In this document: positions 28,992-38,966 of the stretch, piece by piece | Layout: every line of letters begins with the position of its first letter | How positions within the stretch are numbered: the first letter of the stretch is position 1 | NCBI GenBank assembly: GCA_014238095.1 | Contig: JABABT010000006.1 | Span: 1 to 47,695 of the forward strand | Reading direction: 5' to 3' | Length of the DNA stretch: 47,695 bases | Source of the DNA: Candidatus Aenigmatarchaeota archaeon | GTDB lineage: Archaea; Aenigmatarchaeota; Aenigmatarchaeia; CG10238-14; SCSR01 | Translations under genes and position numbers: made by a program | The notes under the pieces: generated by a model | Seen by the model: only the letters and a program-made list of their open reading frames with translations | The model's database searches: none | Told to the model about the DNA's origin: nothing

Positions 28992-29476
28992 CCCACAATT
29001 TCTAAAATAACATGACTATTATTTTTCTCTGAATTTTTAATACATATATTATTAAAACCTTTATTGAATTTATCATTTCCGGTTATTATTATTTTATCAT
29101 ATTTCAATATCATTTCTAATTTTATTTTTCCATTAAAATTATTTATAATTATTTCTAAATTTCCATTTTTTGTATAATTTATTATTGGATATTTTTCTAA
29201 TTCATATTCAAAATTAATACTATTCAAATTTTCATTTATTATATAATATCCATCATTGGATTTTAATTTTAAAATTTTTAAACTACCAACACCTTCTACT
29301 GATACTTGTTTAATTAAATTATCAAAAAAAAACATATTATTTTTAGCTTCATTTATTATTGTAATTTCCATAGCTTCTTTTAATATTGGTAAACCAAATG
29401 CTAATATAATTCCTAAAATTGTAATAATAAAAACAATTATTATAACAAAACTTATTAAATTTGAAATACCTTTCAT
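28985..29476 (-). CDS. Type IV pilin-like protein (class III signal peptide)
   Basis: MKGISNLISFVIIIVFIITILGIILAFG N-terminus; paralogous to 30809-31312. Confidence 0.7.
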   Translation of the reverse strand: MKGISNLISFVIIIVFIITILGIILAFGLPILKEAMEITIINEAKNNMFFFDNLIKQVSVEGVGSLKILKLKSNDGYYIINENLNSINFEYELEKYPIINYTKNGNLEIIINNFNGKIKLEMILKYDKIIITGNDKFNKGFNNICIKNSEKNNSHVILEIVGC

Positions 29477-29536
29477 ATTTTAATTATATTATATTAAGTT
29501 AAATATATTTTTAAATATAGATTACTATTCTATACT

Positions 29537-30475
29537 ATGAAAATAGAAAAGGTAATAGAAGAATTAAAAAAAATAAAAGCAAAACGTGTTTTTATTCAAT
29601 ATCCTGAAGGTATTAAAAGAAATATTTTAAAATATGCTAAAATCTTACAAGAAAATTCTATAGAACCAGTTATGTGTTTAGAATCAACTTATGGTGCTTG
29701 TGATGTTAGAGAATATGAAGCTAAACTTTTAAAATGTGATGCTTTATTACATGTAGGTCATGAAGATTTTGGTGTTAAAACTGAAATACCTATATTTTAT
29801 GTAGATTGGTTTATTGAAGCAAATCCTTTAATTTGTTTGGAAAAAAATTTTGATAAAATTAAAAAATATCAAAATATAGGATTAGTTACAAGTGTTCAAT
29901 TTATTCATATGATGAAGCCTGTAAGAGAATGGTTAGAAAATCATAATAAGAAAACATTTAGTTATACTCATCAACAATATGAAGGACAAATGCTTGGTTG
30001 TAGAGTTCAAGCTGGTAAAAAAATTGAAGATAATGTTGATTGTTTTCTTTGTATTGGTGCAGGTAAATTTTATGGATTAGGTCTTGCTTTAGAAACAAAT
30101 AAACCTATGTTAAATCTTGACATTGAAATGAATAAAATTCATGATATGAAAGATATTGTTAATAAAATAAATAAAATAACTGCTTGGAATCTTGAAGTTG
30201 TTAAAGATTCTAAAACAATTGGTTTTTTGATAACTTGGAAAAAAGGACAAATGTTTGGATCTCCTTTTATTATAAAAAAGAAACTTGAAGATATGGGTAA
30301 AAATGTTTATGTTTTTGCTATGGATGAAATGACTATTCAAAAATTAGATTTTTTAAAAGTTGATGCACTTGTTTCTTTTGGTTGTCCTAGAATTTCTACA
30401 GATGATTTAGAAAAATATAAAATACCTATAATTAATTTTACAGAATTAATTAAAAACAATATATTTAAAAAATAA
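29537..30475 (+). CDS. dph2: Diphthamide biosynthesis protein Dph2-like
   Basis: Conserved Cys contexts YGACDV, GCRVQ, FGCPRIS; ESTYGACDVREYEA; QYEGQMLGC. Confidence 0.92.
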   Translation: MKIEKVIEELKKIKAKRVFIQYPEGIKRNILKYAKILQENSIEPVMCLESTYGACDVREYEAKLLKCDALLHVGHEDFGVKTEIPIFYVDWFIEANPLICLEKNFDKIKKYQNIGLVTSVQFIHMMKPVREWLENHNKKTFSYTHQQYEGQMLGCRVQAGKKIEDNVDCFLCIGAGKFYGLGLALETNKPMLNLDIEMNKIHDMKDIVNKINKITAWNLEVVKDSKTIGFLITWKKGQMFGSPFIIKKKLEDMGKNVYVFAMDEMTIQKLDFLKVDALVSFGCPRISTDDLEKYKIPIINFTELIKNNIFKK

Positions 30476-30523
30476 AACCTAAAAATAAATAAATTTATAA
30501 ACCTTCTATAACTATTAAATTAG

Positions 30524-30808
30524 TTGAATATAATGGAATTAAAGAAAATTAAAGAAGATAAAAATACATTATTATTAGAAATTGGTAAAGAAACAATGAC
30601 TATTACAAATGCTTTAAGAGAAGAACTTTGGAATGATTCTAATGTTATTGAAGCAGCTCAAATTAGAGAACATCCTTATCTTTCAGAACCTAAAATTTTT
30701 GTAAAAATGACAAAAGATTCTTCAAAATTAGCAATTGAAAAAGCAGCAAAAAGAATTTCAAAAAAATCCAAAGAATTTGAAGATGAATTTAATAAAAGTA
30801 TAAAATAA
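30524..30808 (+). CDS. rpoL: DNA-directed RNA polymerase subunit L
   Basis: TMTITNALREELWNDSNVIEAAQIREHPYLSEPKIFV. Confidence 0.9.
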   Translation: MNIMELKKIKEDKNTLLLEIGKETMTITNALREELWNDSNVIEAAQIREHPYLSEPKIFVKMTKDSSKLAIEKAAKRISKKSKEFEDEFNKSIK

Positions 30809-31312
30809 TTAACATAAAGTTATATTAATAAAAGATGTTGTTGAATTTTCATTAACTTTTATAAAACATATAGTATTTAATCCTCTATATATCTCTAAAT
30901 TGTTTTTACCATATATTTTTATATCATCATATTGAATTTTTATTTGAAAATATTTTTCTGATTCTGTACCAATAATATTTTCCTCTAATACACCTTTTTT
31001 AATAGATGAATTTATAGGAAATATATCTGATTCAATTTTAAATTTATATTCAAATGTATTATTAGATTCATATATTCTATAATTTCCACCACTTATTTTT
31101 ATTTTGGTTTTTTTAATACTTCCAGGAGCTTCACTAGCAATTTCACGTATATTATTATTCAAATTAATCATATTATTTTCTCCTTCTTTAATTATTTGAG
31201 ACTCTTGGAAATTTTTTATATTAGGATATCCTAATAGGGTAACTAATCCTATACCAGATAAACTAATCAAAATTATTATTGTAAATGATATCAAATTTGA
31301 AAGTCCTTTCAT
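30809..31312 (-). CDS. Type IV pilin-like protein
   Basis: MKGLSNLISFTIIILISLSGIGLV; parallels the 28985-29476 protein along most of its length. Confidence 0.7.
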   Translation of the reverse strand: MKGLSNLISFTIIILISLSGIGLVTLLGYPNIKNFQESQIIKEGENNMINLNNNIREIASEAPGSIKKTKIKISGGNYRIYESNNTFEYKFKIESDIFPINSSIKKGVLEENIIGTESEKYFQIKIQYDDIKIYGKNNLEIYRGLNTICFIKVNENSTTSFINITLC

Positions 31313-31340
31313 AATAATAATTGTTTTATTATTATATAAT

Positions 31341-32015
31341 TTAATTTATTTGAATTATTTCAGAAAATTTATCTCTTATTTCTGTATTATCTGTTATTAT
31401 TCTTAAATCAAAATAAGATAAAAATTTACTATCTTTATTTACTTTAATTGGAATTGTTATATTTTCTATTACATTTCCATTTGGAGTTTCATAATAAATC
31501 CATAAAGTTATATTTTTATTTGAATCAATATTTATTGTAAAATTATCTTTTCTAATTTCATTTGTTATATTATTAAAAATTATTGGTGAATTATAATTTG
31601 TACTTAAATTAAGAATAGCTTTTGGTATTTCTTCATCAAAATAATTGTAAAAAGTAGTTTTTACTAATGTATTTTTAGATATTTCTAATTCTTCATATAA
31701 TAATGTAACAATAATACCATCAACTTTAGTTGCTCTTCCACCTAAACGTTTTTCAATAAATGATATAAAAGAATTAGTTTCATCTGCTATTTTTGATGTA
31801 TTATTTATTGAATTATATGAAGATTTTAAAGCTTCTTGTCTTATATTATTAAAATTAAAAAATTCAGATTCAGATTCAATATATATTTGATTTTCTAAAA
31901 TATTAGTTGAATCAATTGTAGTTCTAATTAATATCATAGAAATTACAATTATAAAAGCACCAATAAGGAATATCTGTCCTTTTCTTCTTGAATTAAATTT
32001 TAATATTTTAATCAT
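31341..32015 (-). CDS. Pilin-like membrane-anchored protein
   Basis: NSRRKGQIFLIGAFIIVISMILI N-terminal signal/TM; gene cluster context. Confidence 0.6.
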   Translation of the reverse strand: MIKILKFNSRRKGQIFLIGAFIIVISMILIRTTIDSTNILENQIYIESESEFFNFNNIRQEALKSSYNSINNTSKIADETNSFISFIEKRLGGRATKVDGIIVTLLYEELEISKNTLVKTTFYNYFDEEIPKAILNLSTNYNSPIIFNNITNEIRKDNFTINIDSNKNITLWIYYETPNGNVIENITIPIKVNKDSKFLSYFDLRIITDNTEIRDKFSEIIQIN

Positions 32016-32391
32016 TTAATAACACAAATAAAATTATTTCACGATTATTTATATTATTGGGGCTACCTGAAATAAAATAATGAATAGATTTTGTTTCTTT
32101 AGCATTTAATGTGGGAACATTACAATTAATATCACATATTTGAATAAAAATATCAACTATTGGTGGAAAATTAGGTAATATTAAATTTCTAATACTTTCT
32201 GTATCATTTTTTAATGTATAATAATGTAATTGATTTCCATAATCAAGAGTTTTTAAACTTTCTATTCCAATTTTTTCATAATTTCCATCAAATTCTACAA
32301 TTATATTTTGATTAGTATAAAAGAATATGAAAGCAAACATTATTATTATTATACTAATAATAACTTCAAATGTTCTAAATAAACCTTTCAT
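32008..32391 (-). CDS. Pilin-like protein
   Basis: MKGLFRTFEVIISIIIIMFAFIFFYTNQN. Confidence 0.6.
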   Translation of the reverse strand: MKGLFRTFEVIISIIIIMFAFIFFYTNQNIIVEFDGNYEKIGIESLKTLDYGNQLHYYTLKNDTESIRNLILPNFPPIVDIFIQICDINCNVPTLNAKETKSIHYFISGSPNNINNREIILFVLLND

Positions 32392-33068
32392 AATTTATCA
32401 ATCTCCACATTAAAATTAATATTACCTAATGATTCAATAATTTTATTTGATTCTATTTTTTTTAAGGATTTTATTTTTGATTGTGATATCATTGTCAATT
32501 TTTCTGTTGGATATTTTGTTATTATATAATTTGAATTATTTGATTGAATTATTTCATAATTAGGTTCATTAATTCCTAATTCAGATGAAAAATAAACAAA
32601 AAATGTTTCTGAATTTTTAATTATCATTGATATATTTGTTTCTTTAATAAAAGATGTTCCTAAACAGTTTTTAGTATTTGAAAGTGTATAATTAAATTCA
32701 TTATTAATTTCATTATATATTCTTATTGTATTTTTTTGTATTTGTTTATTACATTCATTATCCAGTTCTAAATTGAAAGTTATTACTGTATTAGAATTTT
32801 CATTTAATTTTATTATGAAAGGTTTCCTATACAAATTATTTAATAAACCTAAACGTTCTGGTGTAATATTATTGAATGTTTCCCAATTATTTGGAATACC
32901 CATACTTCCAAATAATATATTATGTAAATTTATAGAATTTATTCTTAATTCATTATTTTCTAATAATTCATTTGAGTTATTAAAAAAATCAATTATTGAA
33001 AAAACAATTATAGATAAAAAAACAAAAAAAATCCCAATAGCAATTGATATATCAATTAAAAATGACAT
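32388..33068 (-). CDS. Membrane-anchored pilus-locus protein
   Basis: Single N-terminal TM (DISIAIGIFFVFLSIIVFSI) and large soluble domain; overlaps neighbours in the pilin cluster. Confidence 0.55.
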   Translation of the reverse strand: MSFLIDISIAIGIFFVFLSIIVFSIIDFFNNSNELLENNELRINSINLHNILFGSMGIPNNWETFNNITPERLGLLNNLYRKPFIIKLNENSNTVITFNLELDNECNKQIQKNTIRIYNEINNEFNYTLSNTKNCLGTSFIKETNISMIIKNSETFFVYFSSELGINEPNYEIIQSNNSNYIITKYPTEKLTMISQSKIKSLKKIESNKIIESLGNINFNVEIDKL

Positions 33069-33574
33069 TAAAAAATAACTCCCATTTCATTTAATATTTT
33101 TGATTCTTCTAGAATAATTGTATTATTATTTTCATTATATCTAATATATTTTAGTTTTGTATTATGAGGATTAAATGTGTCTCCTTGTATATTTATATCT
33201 ATATTTGGAATATAATATTCAATTGAAATAATTGGATCTTCAACAGTTTCAATAATTATCATGGTTTGTAGATTATTTTTTGATAAACTAATTTTATAAT
33301 TTCTATTACCTATTTTTTCTGGTAAATTAAGTTTGATTTATGATAATTTTATTGAATTATTAGAAAATTTTGAATATTTAGAAAATTCAGCAGAATTATA
33401 TATTAATGTTATTTTTGAAGATATTATATTTGATAATTGTACAAAATCTTTTTTTATCTGATTTTCAGTTATATTTTTTTGTATATTAAAAAATATTAAA
33501 GTTATAGATGATATAACTATAATTGAAACTATTATTGCGGTTATGTAACTGAAAAATAAACTTATTCCTTTCAT
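33068..33574 (-). pseudogene. Pilin-like gene interrupted by one in-frame TAA (33338-33340)
   Basis: ORFs 33338-33574 and 33068-33262 are in the same frame; joined reading ...SNNSIKLS*IKLNLPEKIGNRNYKISLSKNNLQTMIIIETVEDPIISIEYY... Confidence 0.7.
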
Positions 33575-33633
33575 ATTTACTAAAACTATTTAATTTAGAT
33601 AATATTTATTTACCAATAAAATTAATATTTATT

Positions 33634-34068
33634 ATGAAATTTAAAGGAATGTCACCTCTGATTGCAGCTATTATGTTGATAGCAATTACTATGAGTATAT
33701 CAATATTTATTTCTTATTGGGCAACAAATTTAACAGAAGAAACAACATCAGAATTAGATAATTTTAGAGAAGATTTAATATCTTCAGAATGTAATTTCGT
33801 TAATTTTAATATAAATTCTTGTTTTTATAGCAATGCTGAAGAGGAAATGAAATTTATAATAGATAATATTGGATCAAATAATATAAAAAATATAACAGTA
33901 TTTATTATTTATCCTGATAGTAGTATTGATATTAAAGTCCCAAATAATAATGATGTTGTTTCTGGTAATTTGAAATCTTTCACAATAGATAATGTAAATT
34001 CTGGATTTACTAATTTAAGAATAAGAACCCATTGTCCAAGAATTTTTGAAGAAACAACTTGTAGATGA
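33634..34068 (+). CDS. Archaeal type IV pilin (SPLIA class)
   Basis: MKFKGMSPLIAAIMLIAITMSISIFISYWA. Confidence 0.8.
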   Translation: MKFKGMSPLIAAIMLIAITMSISIFISYWATNLTEETTSELDNFREDLISSECNFVNFNINSCFYSNAEEEMKFIIDNIGSNNIKNITVFIIYPDSSIDIKVPNNNDVVSGNLKSFTIDNVNSGFTNLRIRTHCPRIFEETTCR

Positions 34069-34072
34069 TAAT

Positions 34073-34531
34073 ATGAATAAAGGTATATCACCTTTAATAG
34101 CAACTATTATTCTTGTTTCTATTGTATTTTCTATTATAGGAATTTCTTTACCATTAATAAATGATTTTATAATAGAAGAAACTACTTCTTTAAATAATTT
34201 TTCTGATAATTCTATAAAATGTTCTTTTGGAAGTATACAAATTAAAAATTTTTCATTTGAAAATTCAAAATTTATAGGTATAATTGAAAATAAAGGAAAT
34301 GTTATTTTAGAAAATATAATATTTAATGTTGTATATGAAGACAAAACAGTTGAAAATATTCATATTTGTTTAAATAATTCTACATTAATTAAATGTTCAG
34401 ATTCAAATTTAAAACTAAATGTATCAGATAAAATTTTATTTAATATTTTATCTAATAAAGATCAATATAATTATATTAAAATTTCTACAAATTGTCCAAA
34501 TGTAAATTATATAATTGAAAATAATTTATAA
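34073..34531 (+). CDS. Archaeal type IV pilin (SPLIA class)
   Basis: MNKGISPLIATIILVSIVFSIIGISL; start placed at MNKGIS (ORF track starts at 34046). Confidence 0.8.
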   Translation: MNKGISPLIATIILVSIVFSIIGISLPLINDFIIEETTSLNNFSDNSIKCSFGSIQIKNFSFENSKFIGIIENKGNVILENIIFNVVYEDKTVENIHICLNNSTLIKCSDSNLKLNVSDKILFNILSNKDQYNYIKISTNCPNVNYIIENNL

Positions 34532-34532
34532 A

Positions 34533-35360
34533 TCATCCAAATATAAGAAATACAATTATACTAATTATTATCATTATTAAACTATGTTTTACTCCAGCTA
34601 TTAATTTCCCTTCAGATATTTTACCTATAACTAATCCAGCAAATAATCCTTGTATTAAAATAAGACCTCTAAAAATATTTTCAAATTCTTCTACTGTTTT
34701 TTCTGTATTTATTTGAATAGTTGAAAATAAATTATCAAAAGATAAATTACTTGTTATATTTGGAATTAAAAAATTTTCAAGACTTAAAATAATACCTAAA
34801 AAGACAAAAAATATTATATAACTTGTAATAATTTGAGAACTTAAAAATAATTTTCTTTCTTCTTTTAATTTATGAATTTCAGTAATAGTATTATTTAATG
34901 CTTCAAATGTTTCTATAATTTTACCTCCATATTTATGACTTTCAATAACTGAAGAAATAATCCTTCCAATAAGTTTTGAATTTGTTGATTTTGAAAAAGT
35001 CATTAAAGCTTTTTCAACTGATATTCCCCATTTTAATTGAGCAGATATTTTTTTTATTGAATATGTTAATACACCATAATCATTTTTTGATAATAATTCA
35101 AATGCTACTGGAATTGTTAATCCTCCACGAACTGTTTCAATAAAATCACGAAGAAAAACTGCAAAAATATCTTCAATTTTTCCAATTTTTCTATTTTCAT
35201 TATATTTTTTTAAAAAATAAGGGAGTATAATTATTAAAATAGTAATTACAATAATAATTATTCTTTGATTTTCTTGAAGGAATAATAATCCTAATACAAG
35301 AACTATAATAGATATTATAATATTTGGTAATAATTTAAAAATATTTTTTTGTATTTTCAT
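34533..35360 (-). CDS. Type II/IV secretion system F-family (TadC/PilC-like) membrane protein
   Basis: DFIETVRGGLTIPVAFELLSKNDYG...SAQLKWGISVEKALMTFSK pattern and terminal TM helices. Confidence 0.75.
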   Translation of the reverse strand: MKIQKNIFKLLPNIIISIIVLVLGLLFLQENQRIIIIVITILIIILPYFLKKYNENRKIGKIEDIFAVFLRDFIETVRGGLTIPVAFELLSKNDYGVLTYSIKKISAQLKWGISVEKALMTFSKSTNSKLIGRIISSVIESHKYGGKIIETFEALNNTITEIHKLKEERKLFLSSQIITSYIIFFVFLGIILSLENFLIPNITSNLSFDNLFSTIQINTEKTVEEFENIFRGLILIQGLFAGLVIGKISEGKLIAGVKHSLIMIIISIIVFLIFG

Positions 35361-36235
35361 ATATCTAAATTCACCTCTCTAATGAAAAATAAAAAAATTA
35401 AATTAATTAATGGAATAATTCCATATATACTTATTTTTGTAATTGTTATTATATCAAAACCTGCAATATTTGGTTGAATAAAACTCATTATGGCTAATAA
35501 AGATATTAAAAATAATGGTGCAGCTATGAAAATTCCTATATATAATTCTGTATAAGTACTTAATTGTTGTAAAAATTTTTCTCTTTTAATTTTCCAATCA
35601 AATAGTGATTTTTCTGCAGATTTTTTGAAAAATAAATTTAAATTACCACCAGATTCTATTGTTGTTATAAAACCTATTAAAATTTGTTTAAAATCTTTTG
35701 ATGGTATTTTTTTTAAAACTTCTCTAACTGCTGTAAGTTCATCAAGTCCAAAAAATTCAATATTTCTTATAATTTCTCTCATTTTTTTTGAAATTTCTCC
35801 AAAATCATCAAATTTACCAATTAATTTAAAAATTAAATGAGGAGGAATTCCAGATTCTGATATAGCATTCATATAATTTAATGCAAAAGGAAGATTTAAT
35901 TCAATATTTTTCCTTATTTTATTTACTTTTTGTGTAGGATAATATATTAATGAAATAAATGTTGAAGATGAAATTAAAATTGAAATTAAAATAATCATAA
36001 TTGGTAATGGTATTAAAATATTAATATTACTTATAAAGAAAATAATTGATGTTATAATTATTGAAATTATAAATGATATTAAAGATAATAAAAATACACA
36101 ATTAATATAAGATTTAAAATTAATTTTCATATTTGACATTAACAAATCTTTTTTTATAAAATTAAAATTTGAAGAATATTTATAAATTAATTTATCAAAA
36201 ATTAATGTTGCAAAACTCATAATATAATGTTTCAC
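35357..36235 (-). CDS. Type II/IV secretion system F-family (TadB-like) membrane protein
   Basis: NLPFALNYMNAISESGIPPHLIFKLIGK...EIIRNIEFFGLDELTAVREVLKKIPSKDFKQILIGFITTIESGGNL. Confidence 0.82.
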   Translation of the reverse strand: MKHYIMSFATLIFDKLIYKYSSNFNFIKKDLLMSNMKINFKSYINCVFLLSLISFIISIIITSIIFFISNINILIPLPIMIILISILISSSTFISLIYYPTQKVNKIRKNIELNLPFALNYMNAISESGIPPHLIFKLIGKFDDFGEISKKMREIIRNIEFFGLDELTAVREVLKKIPSKDFKQILIGFITTIESGGNLNLFFKKSAEKSLFDWKIKREKFLQQLSTYTELYIGIFIAAPLFLISLLAIMSFIQPNIAGFDIITITKISIYGIIPLINLIFLFFIREVNLDI

Positions 36236-36237
36236 AA

Positions 36238-38022
36238 TTATTTCTCCTTGTTTTTCCCTATATTTTCCATTAATTCTACTATAGATTTTTTTCTATAATT
36301 TATTTTATTAGAATATTCTGATTTAATAATATTATTTTCAATATATTTTTTTTCTTTTTTAAAATCTTTTTTTATTTTTTCCATTAATTGATTTTTTTCT
36401 TTTCTATACATATACAAATATTTTGAAACTTCAATATAATCTCTTATGTTATTTATTTTTAACCATTCAATAACCTTTTTTCTATCTTCTAAATCTTTAT
36501 TAATTTCTTTTATGTTAGAACCTATTAATTCAGATATTTTTTTTAGTTTTATACTATCATTAATTTTAACATAAGAATCAATTGCAGAATTCCATTTAAA
36601 AACTGTATTTGTTTTTATTTCTTCTGTTTTTGAATCAATTGAAATTATTTCTGAAATTTCTTTTATTCTTCTAGCTGATTTTCCATGTTCTCTTGCATGA
36701 ATCATTATTGTAATTATATCTAAACTTTCAATAAGTGATGCAGATAAATTTATTGGAGGTGTTGTTAATCTTTTTATTACACCTTCAACACTTCCTGCAT
36801 GGAATGTTGATAAACTTGGATGTCCAGATGACATTCCTTGAAACATTACATATGTTTCATCACCTCTTACTTCTCCAACTATTACATAATTTGGATTTTG
36901 TCTAAAACTTTCTTTTAATAAATCAAAAAGTGTTATTTCTCCATATTTTTTCCCATTAGCAAGTACAGAACCAAAACCATTTCTTGTTAAACCTGCAATC
37001 CAATGTTGATGAGGTATTCTAATTTCTCTTGTATCTTCTATACTAACAATTTTTGATTCTGATGGAATAAAAATAGAAACAGTATTCAACATAGAAGTTT
37101 TACCAGTTGATACACCTCCTACAAAAAGAATACTTAATTCATGTTCTATAATATACCAATAATAAGATAATATTTCAGAATTAATTGTTCCCAATTCAAT
37201 TTGATCTATTGGGGAAAGTGGTTTTTCGCTAAATTTTCTAATCGTAAATGTTGGTCCACGTGTAGCAACATCTGATGCTATTGTAGCAGATACTCTTGAA
37301 CCATCATTTAATGTTCCATCTAAAATAGGTTCTGCATAACTTACATATCTTCCAGTTTTTTCTGAAAGTTTTGTAATAAATTCTATTAAATGATCTTTAT
37401 TATTAAATGATATATTTGTTTTAATTGAACCAAATTTTTTATGAATTATATATATTGGACTATTTATTCCATCACAACTAATATCTTCTATATTAGAATC
37501 TTGCATTAATGGTTCTATTTCATTTAATCCAACAAAATTTCTATAAATATAATATAAAATTTTTTTATATTGATTATCATTAATTTTTATTCCAAATTCT
37601 TTAATTATGTTTGTTATTTCATTCTCAAGATATATTATTATATTATCTAAATTCTTAATTTTATCAATTCCAATATCAATGTTTTCAATTAAAGTTTCAG
37701 AAATTTTTGTTAATGATTCTTTTTCTTTTATTGTAAGTAAAGGTTCCATTAAATTATATTCAACTTCTTTATTTTCTGAATTCCATTTTAAATTTACATA
37801 ACAAAATGGTTCTATTAATGGATATTTTATATTTAATGATTTTATATTTTTAATTTTATCAAAATTTATTATATGTTTATGTTTTTCTATCTTAAATTTA
37901 GGCATTTTACATATTTTTATTTTATCTTCTTTTTTAAAAATATTATTTATTTTATCAAAAAAACTTCTTTTATTTTTTTTTATTTTATTTGATGAATTAT
38001 TAATATTTGTTCCATAAAACAT
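36238..38022 (-). CDS. Type II/IV secretion system ATPase (FlaI/PilB/GspE family)
   Basis: FVGGVSTGKTSMLNT (Walker A), VSIEDTREIRIPHQHWIAGLTRNGFG, VIVGEVRGDETYVMFQGMSSGHPSLSTFHAGS. Confidence 0.93.
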   Translation of the reverse strand: MFYGTNINNSSNKIKKNKRSFFDKINNIFKKEDKIKICKMPKFKIEKHKHIINFDKIKNIKSLNIKYPLIEPFCYVNLKWNSENKEVEYNLMEPLLTIKEKESLTKISETLIENIDIGIDKIKNLDNIIIYLENEITNIIKEFGIKINDNQYKKILYYIYRNFVGLNEIEPLMQDSNIEDISCDGINSPIYIIHKKFGSIKTNISFNNKDHLIEFITKLSEKTGRYVSYAEPILDGTLNDGSRVSATIASDVATRGPTFTIRKFSEKPLSPIDQIELGTINSEILSYYWYIIEHELSILFVGGVSTGKTSMLNTVSIFIPSESKIVSIEDTREIRIPHQHWIAGLTRNGFGSVLANGKKYGEITLFDLLKESFRQNPNYVIVGEVRGDETYVMFQGMSSGHPSLSTFHAGSVEGVIKRLTTPPINLSASLIESLDIITIMIHAREHGKSARRIKEISEIISIDSKTEEIKTNTVFKWNSAIDSYVKINDSIKLKKISELIGSNIKEINKDLEDRKKVIEWLKINNIRDYIEVSKYLYMYRKEKNQLMEKIKKDFKKEKKYIENNIIKSEYSNKINYRKKSIVELMENIGKNKEK

Positions 38023-38044
38023 ATTAATTTATTCCTAACAATAA

Positions 38045-38335
38045 TTAGCGCATATGTTTCTTTCTTACAGAAACTCCTGGTCTTGTAATTCCTCTATGTC
38101 TTGCACATGAAGGACATGCTCTCATTTTTCTACTAAGCATATTAATCATTCTTTTATCTACTTGTTGTAATATTCCAGGATCATTTATTCTAAATCCACG
38201 AACTACTGGAAATGTTTTATATTTAGGGACAGTTTTATGACAGAAATCACATCTTACTGTTGATTCTGATCCACGAGATTTTGTATGGAGATATTTTCTT
38301 GTATATGGTGCTGTACTTATTGGCATAAAAATCAC
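38045..38335 (-). CDS. Ribosomal protein S26e-like
   Basis: VRCDFCHKTVPKYKTF...KMRACPSCARHRGITRPG. Confidence 0.75.
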   Translation of the reverse strand: MIFMPISTAPYTRKYLHTKSRGSESTVRCDFCHKTVPKYKTFPVVRGFRINDPGILQQVDKRMINMLSRKMRACPSCARHRGITRPGVSVRKKHMR

Positions 38336-38406
38336 ATTATTATTGTTGAAATATATTATATTTTGATAGTATAAAGGTTTTTTATATTAATAATATAATT
38401 ATTTTT

Positions 38407-38626
38407 GAAGAGCTGGTTGGGTAGTTTCGCTTTTATATCAAATAAAAGTGAGGAAGTTCCGTCCACTAGACAACAACCATAATGGTCAATGGAGACATTG
38501 ATATCAATAACAGAAACGATACCTTTAATGAGGATGAAACGGATTGATAAGTTGGATGAGGTGCAAGCATAAGCGCTAAGATAAATACTACCTTAAAAAC
38601 ATAAGATGGGCTACAACCAGCACTTC
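38407..38626 (+). ncRNA. rnpB: RNase P RNA (compact, about 220 nt)
   Basis: P1 GAAG-A-GCTGG/CCAGC-A-CTTC; P3 CGCTTTTAT/ATAAAAGTG; conserved GAGGAAGTTCCGTCCAC, AACAGAAACGATACC, AAGATAAATACTACC...ACATAAGATGGGCTAC. Confidence 0.85.
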
Positions 38627-38765
38627 ATTAATTATAATTTATTTTATGAAGTTTTGTTTATTTTTTAAAAATTATTCATTATATTTAAAAATTAGTTAAT
38701 TTATTGATTTATTAAACAATTATTTTATGAAAAAACTTTAAATATTTTCATTAGGTATTAAAATA

Positions 38766-38933
38766 ATGCCAAAAGAAGAAAAAAGTTACATGCCGTCTGG
38801 AATTGGTGGATTAATGAGATTTGGTGAAGAAGAAGAACCTTTAGTAAAAATTACACCAAAACATGTTATTTATTTGATAAGTAGTGTTGTTTTTATTGAA
38901 ATTTTAATAAAAGTAATAACAAGATTAATTTAG
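38766..38933 (+). CDS. Preprotein translocase Sec61-beta/SecG-type subunit
   Basis: Manual translation: MPKEEKSYMPSGIGGLMRFGEEEEPLVKITPKHVIYLISSVVFIEILIKVITRLI* (PSG.GGLMRF.EEE + C-terminal TM). Missed by ORF track. Confidence 0.85.
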   Translation: MPKEEKSYMPSGIGGLMRFGEEEEPLVKITPKHVIYLISSVVFIEILIKVITRLI

Positions 38934-38966
38934 TTTCTTTTATAAAATAAAATGTAATAATTATAT

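Noticed and set aside
29256-30340. ORFs 29256-29483 (+) and 30110-30340 (-)
   Set aside because: Antisense to a pilin-like gene and dph2.
32773-37801. ORFs 32773-33078 (+), 33909-34103 (-), 34015-34344 (-), 35625-35840 (+), 37607-37801 (+)
   Set aside because: All antisense to better-supported genes of the pilus locus.
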